NCBI GenBank assembly: GCA_030447415.1 | Contig: JAUJOZ010000003.1 | Span: forward strand, 187,172-251,171 | DNA length: 64,000 nucleotides | Direction of reading: 5' to 3' | Source of the DNA: Thermomicrobiales bacterium | GTDB lineage: Bacteria; Chloroflexota; Chloroflexia; Thermomicrobiales; UBA6265 | In this document: positions 27,620 through 36,993 of the stretch, in pieces | How the letters are laid out: the number at the start of each line of letters is the position of its first letter | Numbering within the stretch: the first letter of the stretch is position 1 | Position numbers and translations under genes: made by a program | The notes under the pieces: generated by a model | What the model was told of the DNA's origin: nothing | The model's input: only the letters and a program-made list of their open reading frames with translations | Database searches by the model: none

Positions 27620-28654
27620 ATGGCGTATCGCGTCGGCATCAACGGGTTCGGGCGGATCGGCCGCCAGGTCTTCAAAGGAATGGACGAGGGCGGCTTCGGC
27701 GATCTCTTCGAGGTGGTCGCCGTGAACGACCTGACCAGCCCCTCCGCACTCGCCCACCTTCTGACGTACGACTCCACCTATGGCCGCTACGACGCCGACA
27801 TTGCGCCCGCCGACGGTGGCATTCGCGTCAACGACCGAACCGTCAAGGTCTTCTCGGAGAAGGACCCGGCCCTGCTCCCCTGGGGCGCTGAGGGGGTCGA
27901 CCTGGTGATCGAGTCGACCGGGCGCTACACCAACGCGGACCAGGCGCGGGGGCACCTGACTGCCGGCGCGAAGAAGGTCATCATCTCCGCTCCGGCAAAG
28001 GGGGAAGACTTGACGGTCGTACTCGGCGTCAACGAGGAGCAGTACGACCCCGAGCGCCATGCGATCATCTCCAATGCCTCGTGCACCACCAACTGCCTGG
28101 CTCCGGTCGCCAAGGTCGTTCTCGACCGCTTCGGCATCCGTCGCGGTCTGATGACCACCGTCCACTCCTACACCAATGACCAAGTGATCCTCGACGGACC
28201 CCACTCGGACCTTCGCCGCGCACGCGCGGCCGCCACGAATATCGTGCCGACCAGCACCGGCGCGGCGCGCGCCTTGGCGCTCGTCATCCCGGAGCTAAAG
28301 GGCAAATTCGACGGTTTCTCCCTGCGGGTCCCGACGCCGACCGTCTCGACAGTCGACTTCGTGGCGGAGACCGAGCGCGCCGCAACGGTGGACGAGCTCA
28401 ATGGTGCGTTCCGCGAGGCGTCCGCAAGTGAGGCGATGCAAGGGATCCTCGGCTACACCGACGAGCCGCTCGTGTCGAGTGACTTTCGCCAGGACCCCCG
28501 CTCGTCAATCGTCGACGGCCTGTCGACCATGGTCATGGACGGCACCCTCATCAAGGTCATCGCCTGGTACGACAACGAGTGGGGGTACTCCTGCCGCGTC
28601 GCCGACCTCGCCGCGCTCGTCTGCGAAGCCGGCTTCCCGGCCGCGGCGGGCTGA
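27620..28654 (+). CDS. gap: Type I glyceraldehyde-3-phosphate dehydrogenase
   Basis: Glycolytic/gluconeogenic enzyme that oxidises and phosphorylates glyceraldehyde-3-phosphate. The 344 residues show the Rossmann start [17 protein letters not shown], the active-site SCTTNC (catalytic Cys) inside [18 protein letters not shown], the VHSYTNDQ segment, [20 protein letters not shown] and [15 protein letters not shown]. Asp in VNDLTSP at the end of the second strand suggests NAD rather than NADP preference. The ATG at 27620 is 4 nt after glmR, with ACGGAGG upstream. It is followed by pgk, the usual pair. Confidence 0.97.
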   Translation: MAYRVGINGFGRIGRQVFKGMDEGGFGDLFEVVAVNDLTSPSALAHLLTYDSTYGRYDADIAPADGGIRVNDRTVKVFSEKDPALLPWGAEGVDLVIESTGRYTNADQARGHLTAGAKKVIISAPAKGEDLTVVLGVNEEQYDPERHAIISNASCTTNCLAPVAKVVLDRFGIRRGLMTTVHSYTNDQVILDGPHSDLRRARAAATNIVPTSTGAARALALVIPELKGKFDGFSLRVPTPTVSTVDFVAETERAATVDELNGAFREASASEAMQGILGYTDEPLVSSDFRQDPRSSIVDGLSTMVMDGTLIKVIAWYDNEWGYSCRVADLAALVCEAGFPAAAG

Positions 28655-28687
28655 CCCTGGTTCCACGCTACCGGTAAAGGACCCGTG

Positions 28688-29884
28688 ATGCCGAAGCGGT
28701 CGGTCGTAGACGCGGGTGTCGAAGGCAAGCGCGTCTTCGTCCGGGTCGACTTCAACGTTCCCATGAAGGCGGGCGTCATCGGTGACGACACGCGGATCCG
28801 GGCTTCGCTGCCGACGGTGCGGCACCTTCTCGACCGTGGCGCCCGGGTCGTGCTCGCGAGCCACCTGGGGCGGCCGCGGGGCACGACAGTCGAGGATCTG
28901 CGCCTCGCGCCAGTGGCGGCCCGGCTCTCGGCACTGCTCGGGAAGGACGTGCCGGCGCTGGCTGAGGTGGTCGGACCCAGGGTTGAGGCAGCCGTCGCCG
29001 CGCTTCCCCGTGGGGAAGCGCTCCTGCTCGAGAACCTACGGTTCGAGCCGGGCGAGGAGCGAAACGACCCGGCGCTGGCCGAGCGCCTCGCGGGGCTCGC
29101 CGAGCTTTACGTCAACGATGCGTTTGGGGCGGCCCACCGCGCGCACGCCTCCACCACAGGGATCGCCGCCCATCTTCCTGCCTACGCAGGCTTGCTCATG
29201 CAGCGGGAGCTCGAAGCGCTCGGCACGCTCGTCCACCAACCGGCGAGGCCGTTTGCCGCCGTCCTCGGCGGCGCCAAGGTCTCGGACAAGCTCGGCGTCA
29301 TTGGCGGGTTGCTCGACCAGGTTGACCTGCTGCTCATCGGCGGCGGGATGGCCAACACGTTCCTGCTGGCGCAGGGTCTGGAGATTGGCACCTCGCTCGC
29401 CGAGCGGGAGCGGATCGAGGACGCCCAGCGTCTTCTCGACGACGCGGGAGCTCGGGGCGTGACGCTGGTTCTCCCGACCGATGTGGTCATCGCCCCATCG
29501 CTCGAAGCTGCGGCGGGTACGGCCGTTCCGGCCTGCGCCGTGCCGGCGGAGGCCGCGATCTTCGATATCGGACCGGAGACGACTCGTCTCTTCGCCTCCC
29601 ACCTTGCCAGCGCCGAAACGATCTTCTGGAACGGACCGATGGGGGTGTTCGAGCGACCGGCGTTCGCGGCGGGCACGCGCGCTGTCGCCGAGGCCGTGGC
29701 AGCTAGGAACGCTTTCACCGTCGTCGGGGGCGGCGACTCCATCGCGGCGATCGAGCAATCGAGGCTTGCCGACCGCATCAGCCACATATCGACCGGGGGC
29801 GGAGCATCGCTGGAGTTTCTTGAAGGGAAGGAGCTGCCGGGCGTCGCCGCCCTGCTGGACGCCAATGGACCAACCGTCGCTTGA
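28688..29884 (+). CDS. pgk: Phosphoglycerate kinase
   Basis: A 398-residue two-domain glycolytic kinase. The substrate-binding N-domain has KRVFVRVDFNVPMK, RIRASLPTVRHLLDRGARVVL and SHLGRPRG. LLLENLRFEPGEERND, YVNDAFGAAHRAHASTTGIA and AVLGGAKVSDKLGVI follow, and the ATP-binding C-domain ends with VVGGGDSIAAIEQ and ISTGGGASLEFLEGKELPGV. ATG 28688 is chosen over GTG 28685 because AAAGGA is spaced 6 nt from it. The neighbouring gap gene catalyses the previous step. Confidence 0.96.
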   Translation: MPKRSVVDAGVEGKRVFVRVDFNVPMKAGVIGDDTRIRASLPTVRHLLDRGARVVLASHLGRPRGTTVEDLRLAPVAARLSALLGKDVPALAEVVGPRVEAAVAALPRGEALLLENLRFEPGEERNDPALAERLAGLAELYVNDAFGAAHRAHASTTGIAAHLPAYAGLLMQRELEALGTLVHQPARPFAAVLGGAKVSDKLGVIGGLLDQVDLLLIGGGMANTFLLAQGLEIGTSLAERERIEDAQRLLDDAGARGVTLVLPTDVVIAPSLEAAAGTAVPACAVPAEAAIFDIGPETTRLFASHLASAETIFWNGPMGVFERPAFAAGTRAVAEAVAARNAFTVVGGGDSIAAIEQSRLADRISHISTGGGASLEFLEGKELPGVAALLDANGPTVA

Positions 29885-30022
29885 CGTTCGCGGCACCGTC
29901 CGGGCGGGGATGCTGGCGTGTGGCGCGTACGGATGCTACCCTTCGGCCGTCCTGCGACCGAGACGCACCGGCACCGACCGCGACGACTGCGGCCCGGAAG
30001 CCAGTCAGGGAGAAGATCGAAG

Positions 30023-30244
30023 GTGGACGCGGCCGTCGACATCGTCATGATCACCGTTTCGGTGGTCTTGATTTTGGTCATCCTGCTCCAAACGCGTGGC
30101 TCGTCGTTCAGCGGCGGATTTGGCGGCGACAGCTCGTCCATCTACCGGACCCGCCGGGGCGTTGAGAAGACGCTGTTCCAGTTCACGATCGGCATCGCTG
30201 CCGTCTTCGTCCTCTTGGCCATCGTCAGCAACGTCATCCTCTAA
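30023..30244 (+). CDS. secG: Protein-export membrane protein SecG
   Basis: A 73-residue two-helix subunit of the SecYEG translocon. The first helix (VMITVSVVLILVILLQ) is followed by the conserved cytoplasmic loop (RGSSFSGGFGGDSSSIYRTRRGVEKTLFQFT) and the second helix (IGIAAVFVLLAIVSNVIL). The start is GTG at 30023. secG follows pgk (and often tpi/gpm) in many genomes, as it does here with a 138-nt gap. Confidence 0.9.
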   Translation: MDAAVDIVMITVSVVLILVILLQTRGSSFSGGFGGDSSSIYRTRRGVEKTLFQFTIGIAAVFVLLAIVSNVIL

Positions 30245-30293
30245 AACCCCGCTCGCCCGGACGCGTCGATCGTGGACCGACGCGATGCAGCCG

Positions 30294-30330
30294 GGTGGCA
30301 GTTGCCACCGCCCCCACACGGTGGCATACT
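30294..30330 (+). promoter_or_regulatory. tatA promoter with overlapping palindrome
   Basis: TTGCCA (30302-30307) and CATACT (30325-30330) lie 17 bp apart, a good sigma-70-type promoter. A palindrome, GGTGGCA-GT-TGCCACC (30294-30309), covers the -35, and a third GGTGGCA half-site (30320-30326) overlaps the -10. This looks like an operator, but the regulator is unknown. Confidence 0.6.
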
Positions 30331-30397
30331 GCCGACGATTCACCCGACAACGACCGCCCGCGGCGAGGGTGCCGCGGCAGCAGGAGGAACTAGGATC

Positions 30398-30634
30398 ATG
30401 GGCAGCCTCGGCTGGCAGGAGCTGGTGATCGTCCTCGTCATCGTCATCATTATCTTCGGCGCGGGTAAGCTGCCCGAGATTGGCGGGGCGCTTGGTAAGG
30501 GGATCAAGGAGTTCAAGAGCCAGGCCACCGACGAGTCACCGGCCGAGCCGATTGCCTCGACCACCACTCGCTCCACCCGCCGCGACGAGCCGAAGGTGGT
30601 CGAGACCCGGGAGATGCGGGCCGACGAGATCTAG
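30398..30634 (+). CDS. tatA: Twin-arginine translocase subunit TatA
   Basis: A 78-residue TatA/E-type protein. The short membrane helix ([24 protein letters not shown], with the FGxxKLPE hinge) is followed by the amphipathic helix ([15 protein letters not shown]) and a charged tail. TatA forms the pore of the Tat pathway for folded proteins. The ATG at 30398 has AGGAGGAAC upstream. No tatC lies nearby; a Tat-signal amidase is encoded about 3 kb away. Confidence 0.92.
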   Translation: MGSLGWQELVIVLVIVIIIFGAGKLPEIGGALGKGIKEFKSQATDESPAEPIASTTTRSTRRDEPKVVETREMRADEI

Positions 30635-30727
30635 GACCCTCGCCGCGAGCCGCGGATAGCATCAAGGTCGTCCACGCTTCGGAGCACCGGCGAGACGGAC
30701 TTGCCTGGCCCAGGGGGGCTCGATGAC

Positions 30728-30749
30728 ATGGGGACCTCGCGGTCCCCAT
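30728..30749 (+). terminator. Hairpin downstream of tatA
   Basis: ATGGGGACC and GGTCCCCAT form a perfect 9-bp stem with a 4-nt loop, followed by TGTCGTTTGC. It is about 95 nt after the tatA stop; the moderate T content makes termination plausible. Confidence 0.55.
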
Positions 30750-30981
30750 TGTCGTTTGCTGGCCGATCGGTGACGTCCTCACGGACAGCACCCGGTGTCA
30801 TCACCGGAGCCGCGCGCTCGGCCGAGTGTCGGCGCTGTGTCCAAGGGGTCAGGACGTCATGTAGCTCCCAGGCCATCGTGTCCATGGCATTGATTCCGGT
30901 TCTGAACGGGAGGACCCATGCCTCGGCAACGATCGATGGGGCGGACGAACCGCGGGTTTTGACGCCGAAGGCCCGTCGTTC

Positions 30982-31010
30982 TTGTCGGTCTCGGGGTGCG
31001 CCGCTATCAT
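30982..31010 (+). promoter_or_regulatory. Candidate lepB promoter
   Basis: TTGTCG (30982-30987) and TATCAT (31005-31010) are spaced by 17 bp, about 90 nt upstream of the lepB ATG. Confidence 0.6.
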
Positions 31011-31098
31011 CCGGCCGACTGGTCCAGGCTCCGCAGCCCGAGGGCATCGGCATCCGGGCTGGGAGCATTGACTATGGAGCGCGAAGCGCGGGGGACGG

Positions 31099-31881
31099 AT
31101 GACGCACGATGAACGGCGGGTCGCCGCGGAGCTGAGCAGCCGCCCGAGCATCACTTCTCCTGCCGACGATTTGAGCGTGCCACCGAGCGAAATCGCGACG
31201 CGGCCCCTGCCAACGCCGACCGAAGCCGTCACCGAGCGCGAGGCGCCGAAGCGGACCGCACGGGTGGCCCGTGAGGTGGTCGAGACGCTCCTCCTGGCGC
31301 TGGTCATCTTCGTTGGCGTCCGGTTGGTCGTCCTAAACTTTCGCGTCGATGGGTCAAGCATGGTCCCGAATCTGCACGATCGGGAAATGCTGCTCATCAA
31401 CCGCAACGTCTATTTCCACTTCGACGCCAACGAGCTATGGAACCTCCTCCCGGGTGACGACCGCGAGGGCGACAATGTGGTTTACCCATTCCACCCCCCT
31501 GAACGCGGCGACATCGTCGTCTTCGACCCCCCGGGGCCCCTGACGACCGACAAGCCGTATATCAAACGGGTGATCGCCCTCCCGGGCGAGCGGGTGTCGT
31601 TCCGTGACGGCTACGTCCTGATCAATGGCGAGCGCCTTGATGAGCCGTACATTAAGGGAGCCATCACGGAGTGCACGAGTGCGCCCCGGTGCGATGCCGT
31701 CACGGTCCAGGAGGGCGAGGTTTACGTACTCGGCGACAACCGGGACAACAGCTCGGACTCCCGCTCCTTCGGTCCCGTCGATGTCGACAATATCATTGGC
31801 AAGGCGTGGTTCACGTACTGGCCGTTCGATGAGCTAGGACTCGTCCCGCACTACGATTACCCGGCCCTCCCCGAGCGGTAG
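31099..31881 (+). CDS. lepB: Signal peptidase I
   Basis: Membrane serine protease that removes signal peptides from exported proteins. The 260-residue protein has a ~50-residue cytoplasmic Pro/Ser-rich head, one membrane helix (VETLLLALVIFVGVRLVVL), the catalytic Ser in DGSSMVPNLHDRE and the catalytic Lys in KPYIKRVIALPGE. The C-terminal GDNRDNSSDSRSFGPV box is also present. A ~25-residue acidic insertion lies between the Ser and Lys boxes (residues about 105-130). It sits in an export-related neighbourhood with secG and tatA. Start ATG 31099. Confidence 0.95.
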   Translation: MTHDERRVAAELSSRPSITSPADDLSVPPSEIATRPLPTPTEAVTEREAPKRTARVAREVVETLLLALVIFVGVRLVVLNFRVDGSSMVPNLHDREMLLINRNVYFHFDANELWNLLPGDDREGDNVVYPFHPPERGDIVVFDPPGPLTTDKPYIKRVIALPGERVSFRDGYVLINGERLDEPYIKGAITECTSAPRCDAVTVQEGEVYVLGDNRDNSSDSRSFGPVDVDNIIGKAWFTYWPFDELGLVPHYDYPALPER

Positions 31882-31910
31882 CGGCCCTCGCGACACCAGC
31901 GCCCTTCCCG

Positions 31911-31940
31911 TTGTTCTCGGTCTGCCGGGCCGTGTAGAAT
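31911..31940 (+). promoter_or_regulatory. Candidate promoter for the bifunctional-nuclease-family gene
   Basis: TTGTTC (31911-31916) and TAGAAT (31935-31940, preceded by TG) with an 18-bp spacer, about 110 nt before the ATG at 32060. Confidence 0.55.
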
Positions 31941-32059
31941 GGAACCACGGGCGGCACCCCGGTCCGCCACGAGCGACGCCCTAGCACCCCAGCGCGCCGA
32001 GCATCCTCCTCTTCGTCACGGTCACTGGGCGGTCGTCTGACGCCGAAGAGGGCCTGCTG

Positions 32060-32599
32060 ATGATAGAGACCGTCGTCGAAAGTATCCGGGTCAGCCTCGT
32101 GACCCAGCACCGGGTCGTGATCCTCAAGGAGGTTCACGGCGAGCGGCACCTCCCGATCTGGATCGGCGCCTATGAGGCCGAAGCGATCGCGATGGAGCTG
32201 CAGGGCGTGACGGCCGCGCGGCCGCTTCCATACGACCTGATGAAGGCGGTCATCGGCGACATGGGCGGCACGGTCGAGCGGATCGTCGTCAGCGACCTTT
32301 CACAGGACGTGTTTTACGCCCGCATCGTTATCCAACAGAACGGTCGCGCCGTCGAGATCGACTCGCGGCCGAGTGACGCTATCGCCCTCGCCGTCCGCTC
32401 GCGCGTCCCCATCCTCGTCGACGAGGCGGTGATGGACCGGGCCGGTGTGGTGCTAGACGGCGACGGGGAAGAGGAACCGACCGCGATCGGGGTCGAGAGC
32501 GAGGCATCGGAGCGGGTGGACGACGAGCGGTTGTCCGTGTTCCGCGAGTTCATCAACACCCTTGACCTCGACGACTTCGACAAGAAGAAGGGGAACTGA
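32060..32599 (+). CDS. Bifunctional nuclease family protein (DUF151)
   Basis: A 179-residue member of the DUF151/BFN family. The core is visible as VVILKEVHGERHLPIWIGAYEAEAIAMELQG, then RPLPYDLMKAVIGDMGG and the typical EIDSRPSDAIALAVRSRVPILVDEAVM. Some relatives have been described as nucleases with RNase and DNase activity, but most are uncharacterised. The C-terminal ~25 residues (DDERLSVFREFINTLDLDDF) resemble a UVR-like helical tail, as in longer family members. The next gene starts 23 nt later, so the two are probably co-transcribed. Confidence 0.88.
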   Translation: MIETVVESIRVSLVTQHRVVILKEVHGERHLPIWIGAYEAEAIAMELQGVTAARPLPYDLMKAVIGDMGGTVERIVVSDLSQDVFYARIVIQQNGRAVEIDSRPSDAIALAVRSRVPILVDEAVMDRAGVVLDGDGEEEPTAIGVESEASERVDDERLSVFREFINTLDLDDFDKKKGN

Positions 32600-32622
32600 G
32601 ACCCGCCCGAGGCGGGACTACC

Positions 32623-32997
32623 ATGGACACCTCCGAAAAGCAGATCAAGCGTATCGTGCTCAACCGGATGGAGCGCTGCAGCGTCTGCCACCACGTCTTC
32701 CGGCCAGACGACATCCACGTCATCTCGCGGAAACCCGATCTCTGGATGATGATGGTTGAGTGCGATGAGTGTCACGCCCGAAACTTCGTCGCCGCCGTCC
32801 TCAACGACGGCGATCCCAGCGAGGCGCAGCTCGCCCTGCGCCGACTGACTGAAAGCGGGGTGCCTGGCGAGTCCGAAGAGCCGGCGCCCGAGACGGCCCC
32901 GAAGGGCGACCCCGTCACGCCGCACGACGTGCTCGACATGCACGAGTTTCTCGCCTCCTTCAACGGCGACTTCACACGGCTCTTCGCGAAGCCCTGA
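32623..32997 (+). CDS. Zinc-ribbon-like small protein, unknown function
   Basis: A 124-residue protein with two CxxC pairs, CSVCHH (residues about 19-24) and CDECHA (about 47-52), that probably hold one zinc. Between them is DDIHVISRKPDLWMMMVECDEC. A disordered acidic/Pro region follows, and the protein ends in HDVLDMHEFLASFNGDFTRLF, which looks like a conserved docking helix. I do not recognise a named family. It is tightly linked to the DUF151 gene (23 nt) and may work with it. Confidence 0.7.
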   Translation: MDTSEKQIKRIVLNRMERCSVCHHVFRPDDIHVISRKPDLWMMMVECDECHARNFVAAVLNDGDPSEAQLALRRLTESGVPGESEEPAPETAPKGDPVTPHDVLDMHEFLASFNGDFTRLFAKP

Positions 32998-33288
32998 TCT
33001 GCCGCGGTCGGCCGCCGCGTCGCCAACCACGCGTTCCCGCTGGCAGCCCCGGAGTGCTGATACACCCGGGGCTGTAGGCGCGCTTGAGCTGGACGAGTCG
33101 AGGTCGAAGCGGCTTCAGTCCGTCCTTCCACCGCCGTCGAGTCGCCAGTTCGAATGACCTGAAGGGCCATAAGATCCAGCCCTTCGGCCCTTGGTGTCGA
33201 GGAGCGGTGACCACTGGCCACCGAGACGTCCGGGATTCCCCGGTCGGCGCAGCGATGGCATGAACGGGGTTCCGGCGAGACTGAAGCG

Positions 33289-35067
33289 CTATCCAAGCGA
33301 TCCGGCGCGGTACTCCGGAGGATAGCGGACGGGGTAGGTCTGCTCAAACGCGTACGCCAACTTGATCAGGGTCGCTTCACTGAACGCCCGCCCCATAAAG
33401 CTCATACCGACTGGCAGACCGTCGACGTACCCGACCGGTACGTTGATCATCGGGTAGCCGGCCATCGCCGACACCTGGGAGCACGCGCCTGGGAAGTTAT
33501 CGCCACCGGGGCTGATCGGTGTGGGGGCCCCAGTGGTCGGGGCGATCAGCGCGTCGAGCTGGTTCTCATCCATCGCCGCGTCGATCCCGAGGTCGCGGGC
33601 GAGAACGATGTTATTTCGGACCGTTTCCTGGTAGTACTCGTCCCATACCGACCCAAGCTGCAACGCATCGTAGAAGTTCCCCTGGTCGAATGCGTACGCC
33701 CACTCGTCGGCATGCTCCTCGTTGAACGCGACAATGTCGGAGAGACTCCACATGGGTCCGTTCGGCGTGTAGGTCGTGAGATATCGCTCCAGACCATACG
33801 GGAACTCGGTGAGCGTCACCTCATACTCGGTCAAGCCGGGGGCCAGGTCTCCAGCGGATGGGATGTCGGCGGGGTCGATAATATCCGCACCGGCCGCTAC
33901 GAGCGCGGGGATGGCCGCGTCGACCAGTGCGCTGGCAGCATCGTCATAGAAGACGTTCCGAGCAACGCCGATCCGGGCCCCGCGCAGGCCCTCCAGGTCC
34001 AGAGAGCGGGTATAGTCGACGGCGCCCGGGTCGGGGACTGGAAACTCGGTGAAGCCGGCCGCCGGTGCCGTCCAGCCTACGTCGCCATAGGCCGGGTCCT
34101 CCGGGTCATAGCCGGCGATGACGGTGAGCAGGTAGGCGACATCCTCGACGGTTCGGGCCATCGGACCGGGCGAATCCTGGCTGAAGGAAATCGGGATGAC
34201 GCCGGACCGGCTCGTCAGTCCAACCGTCGGTTTCATGCCGACGACCGCGCAGGCGGACGCCGGGCAGACGATCGAGCCGTCGGTTTCGACGCCGAGTGCC
34301 AGGGGTACATAGCCGGCCGCAACCGCGACCGCCGGCCCGGAACTCGAACCCCAGGGCGACATGTCGAGTTGGTACGGGTTGCGCGTTTGGCCGCCACGGG
34401 CACTCCAGCCGCTCGTCTGCCCGGCCGCCTGGAACTTGCTCCACTCCGTCAGGTTCGCCTTGCCGAGGACGATCGCCCTGGCCTCGCGTAGGCGCGTGAT
34501 GACGAAGGCGTCACGCACCGCCACATTGTCCACCAGGGCAAGCGATCCAGCGGTGGTCGCCATCGCGTCGGCGGTGGCGAAGAGGTCCTTGGCTAAGAAC
34601 GGGATACCATGCAGCGGTCCACGCCGGCGTCCCCGTGCCAGCTCCTCATCTCGGACCCGGGCAATGTCCATCGCTTCAGGGTTCAGCTCGATGACGGCTC
34701 CGACGCCGAGATCCCCGCCATCCATCGCTTCGACGCGGGCGAGACAAGCCTCGACCAGCTCTCGGGTGGTGAGCTCGCGCGCGTCGAGCGCAGCCCGCAG
34801 TTGACCAACCGTCGCGTGCTCGATCGCGAGCCGGTCTTTCGCCTTAGGGGTCGCGATCGGGGGCGGCGTGGCGACCGCCGCAGGTGCCGCCGTCGCCGAT
34901 GGCGACGGCGCCAGGGACACGACCGACTGACGCTCGGACGGTCGCCGAGCTCCGACCAATCCAGCAATGCCCACTGCACCGCTCGCGGCCAGCACGCCGC
35001 CGGCCAGCAAATGGCGGCGCGTCAGTCGGCTGTTGCGGGCCTTGTGATTCAAGAAGGATCGAGACAC
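33289..35067 (-). CDS. Tat-exported amidase (amidase signature family)
   Basis: A ~592-residue amidase. The N-terminus has a twin-arginine signal, SRLTRRHLLAGGVLAASGAVGIAGL, followed by a Pro/Ala/Ser linker, so the enzyme is expected outside the membrane. The amidase-signature triad is recognisable: Lys in GIPFLAKDLF, the cis-Ser in the SSSG loop of SPWGSSSGPAVAVAAG, and the nucleophile region TDGSIVCPASACAVVGMKPTVGL. The C-terminal APTTGAPTPISPGG and GYPMINVPVGYVDGLPVGMSFMG are also typical. The substrate is unknown. GTG 35067 is the probable start; the frame is open to an ATG at 35184 without a sensible sequence. Confidence 0.9.
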   Translation of the reverse strand: MSRSFLNHKARNSRLTRRHLLAGGVLAASGAVGIAGLVGARRPSERQSVVSLAPSPSATAAPAAVATPPPIATPKAKDRLAIEHATVGQLRAALDARELTTRELVEACLARVEAMDGGDLGVGAVIELNPEAMDIARVRDEELARGRRRGPLHGIPFLAKDLFATADAMATTAGSLALVDNVAVRDAFVITRLREARAIVLGKANLTEWSKFQAAGQTSGWSARGGQTRNPYQLDMSPWGSSSGPAVAVAAGYVPLALGVETDGSIVCPASACAVVGMKPTVGLTSRSGVIPISFSQDSPGPMARTVEDVAYLLTVIAGYDPEDPAYGDVGWTAPAAGFTEFPVPDPGAVDYTRSLDLEGLRGARIGVARNVFYDDAASALVDAAIPALVAAGADIIDPADIPSAGDLAPGLTEYEVTLTEFPYGLERYLTTYTPNGPMWSLSDIVAFNEEHADEWAYAFDQGNFYDALQLGSVWDEYYQETVRNNIVLARDLGIDAAMDENQLDALIAPTTGAPTPISPGGDNFPGACSQVSAMAGYPMINVPVGYVDGLPVGMSFMGRAFSEATLIKLAYAFEQTYPVRYPPEYRAGSLG

Positions 35068-35709
35068 GAAAGGGCACCCACGGGTCCGACCGACGCGCCC
35101 CGATCGGAAGACGTTTCGACGCAGCCGTCGTCGCGCTTGCGAGGGACGAGGGGGCGGGGGCCGTGGCTCCCGTCGCACGGCCATCGCCGACGGTGCAGCC
35201 TAGCGCGTGCTGTGCCGGCCCGTCAACGCGCGCCTACTGCCGCCCAAGGCAGGCGGGTGCCCGGCTGCGACCAGTGCCTGGACAATTAAAGTCGTCGTCC
35301 CTGCCTGCGGCGCAAGCAGAGGCTGGATCGAGAGTCGGGCTACGGCGGGCGCGCCCGGAGAGAGGCCGACCTAGCCCAAAGCAGGACAGCGGCTGGCGAT
35401 GTCCGAGTCAGGTGCCAGTGCTGAGGGCTCGCTCCGCTGGCGCGGGCGGCACCGCGCCCGAGGCCCCCGACCGGGCTCGGTGCGTCGGTGGCTCGACTCG
35501 TGCGTGCTCAGAGCGGGTCGGGCGGAACGCGACGACAGAGGCCTATTCCAGTAAAATGGTTGATAAAGCGCGGCGGATTGGCCGAAGCTGCTCGTGCCGG
35601 CCGGAAAGAAAGGCTTCGCCCGCGTCCCAGCGGCGGCGCGGACCGTCGCGGCGTTGGGTGCCGGGTGGCGAGATCCGGCGAGACATCGTTGTCGGGAGGG
35701 CGGCTCCAC
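35068..35709. other. Divergent intergenic region between amidase and deacetylase-like genes
   Basis: This stretch of about 640 nt has no convincing gene. It holds a probable amidase promoter (35197-35226) and an isolated -10-like TAAAAT (35552-35557) on the plus strand before the deacetylase-like gene. Composition is less biased than in the coding regions. Confidence 0.55.
35197..35226 (-). promoter_or_regulatory. Candidate amidase promoter
   Basis: On the minus strand TTGACG (35226-35221) and TAGGCT (35202-35197) are 18 bp apart, giving a leader of about 120 nt before the GTG at 35067. Confidence 0.5.
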
Positions 35710-36969
35710 GTGCCGGTGTTCCAGCGGATTGGGACGTGGTGCCGCACGCGCCCCGACAGTGCGTTCGTCATCGTCTTGGTTCTCCTCTGGGTGGTGGGCA
35801 CTGGCACGCGGGGCTCCGACCGTGCCGCTCGGCCTGAGACAGCGATGACTGATGGTCAGCAGGTAGAAGCCCGGGGGGGCCTCGTTTCCTCACCGGACGC
35901 CTCCCTCCACGCGTCGGTTGGCACGCCGATAGCGCCTCCCTCCTCCGGCTCCCCGCCGGCTTCACCCGCCATCGCCGCGACGCCCCCGGGCACACCCGAG
36001 CCGACCGGGTTGCTTGCCGCCGCCGAAGTCGAAAACTTAGCGCCGAACGAACTTGGACGGATTCCGATCCTGGAGTACCACGACTTCACCACCGACCCGA
36101 CGCAAGAAGACCAGTGGACCCGCACGATCGACGATTTCCGAGCCGACCTGCAATGGCTGTACGACCATAACTTCTATATCGTGCCCCTGCGCGACATCGT
36201 CGTCGATCAAATCAGTGCCCCGCCCGGCAAGCACCCTGCGGCGCTCACATTCGACGATGGAACGGTCGGCCAATTTCGCTTCCTCCCACAGCCGGACGGC
36301 TCGCTTCAGGTTGATCCCAACTCGGCGGTCGGGGTGCTCGAGGACATGTTCGCGGCCCACCCCGATTTCGGCCGGGGCGGCCACTTCGCGGTGCTGCCCT
36401 TCAACTGTTTTGACGTACCGGACGAACCCGACCAAGAGCCATACTGCCGGGAAAAGCTCCAATGGTTCATTGCCCACGGTTACGAGATCGGCAACCACAC
36501 CGACGGTCATACCGACCTGCTGGACGTCGACGACGAGAGATTCAAGGCCACCATCGCTGGTGCGGTTGCTTGGATCGAGGAGCACGTGCCCGACGCCGAT
36601 TGGGACATCCTTACGATGCCATTCGGTAACTATCCAGACCCGGAGCGGCACCCCAACCAGTGGGCGTGGCTGCGTGAGGGATTCAGTTTCAATGGCAGGC
36701 AGATCACGCTGGTCGCGGCCTTGAAGGTGGGCGCAGGACCGGCCCCCTCACCCGTCAGCGCGACCTGGGATCCCTTCATGGTGCCGCGCATCCAGGCGTT
36801 CGACGAGTGGCTAGCACGTTGGTGGGCGGAGTTGGAGCTTGAGGCAGAGACGCTTTATACGAGTGATGGCAATCCGGACACGATCACGATTCCCGAGAAC
36901 CTGCCACCGGCCCTTGAAGGCACCTTCGATCCGACTAAAGCGGCCGGAAAGCGTGTAATCGAGTACTAG
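35710..36969 (+). CDS. Polysaccharide deacetylase-like exported protein
   Basis: A 419-residue protein with an N-terminal signal anchor (SAFVIVLVLLWVVG), a ~70-residue Ser/Pro/Ala linker and a NodB-like domain. RIPILEYHDF opens it. ALTFDDGT is the metal-binding TFDDG motif (motif 1), and IGNHTDGHTDL corresponds to the H-x3-H motif 2. LTMPFGNYPDPER is motif 3-like. It likely acts on cell-envelope or extracellular polysaccharide. GTG 35710 has GGGAGG upstream; the open frame to 35488 lacks protein character. It stands alone on the plus strand, divergent from the amidase. Confidence 0.83.
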   Translation: MPVFQRIGTWCRTRPDSAFVIVLVLLWVVGTGTRGSDRAARPETAMTDGQQVEARGGLVSSPDASLHASVGTPIAPPSSGSPPASPAIAATPPGTPEPTGLLAAAEVENLAPNELGRIPILEYHDFTTDPTQEDQWTRTIDDFRADLQWLYDHNFYIVPLRDIVVDQISAPPGKHPAALTFDDGTVGQFRFLPQPDGSLQVDPNSAVGVLEDMFAAHPDFGRGGHFAVLPFNCFDVPDEPDQEPYCREKLQWFIAHGYEIGNHTDGHTDLLDVDDERFKATIAGAVAWIEEHVPDADWDILTMPFGNYPDPERHPNQWAWLREGFSFNGRQITLVAALKVGAGPAPSPVSATWDPFMVPRIQAFDEWLARWWAELELEAETLYTSDGNPDTITIPENLPPALEGTFDPTKAAGKRVIEY

Positions 36970-36993
36970 GGAGCCTGTCCGCGAACGCGGGAT

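Larger units (their letters stand above)
30635..31098. other. Intergenic region between tatA and lepB
   Basis: 464 nt with no convincing gene. It contains a probable tatA terminator (30728-30749) and a good lepB promoter (30982-31010). Open frames crossing it on the minus strand have random composition. Confidence 0.6.
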
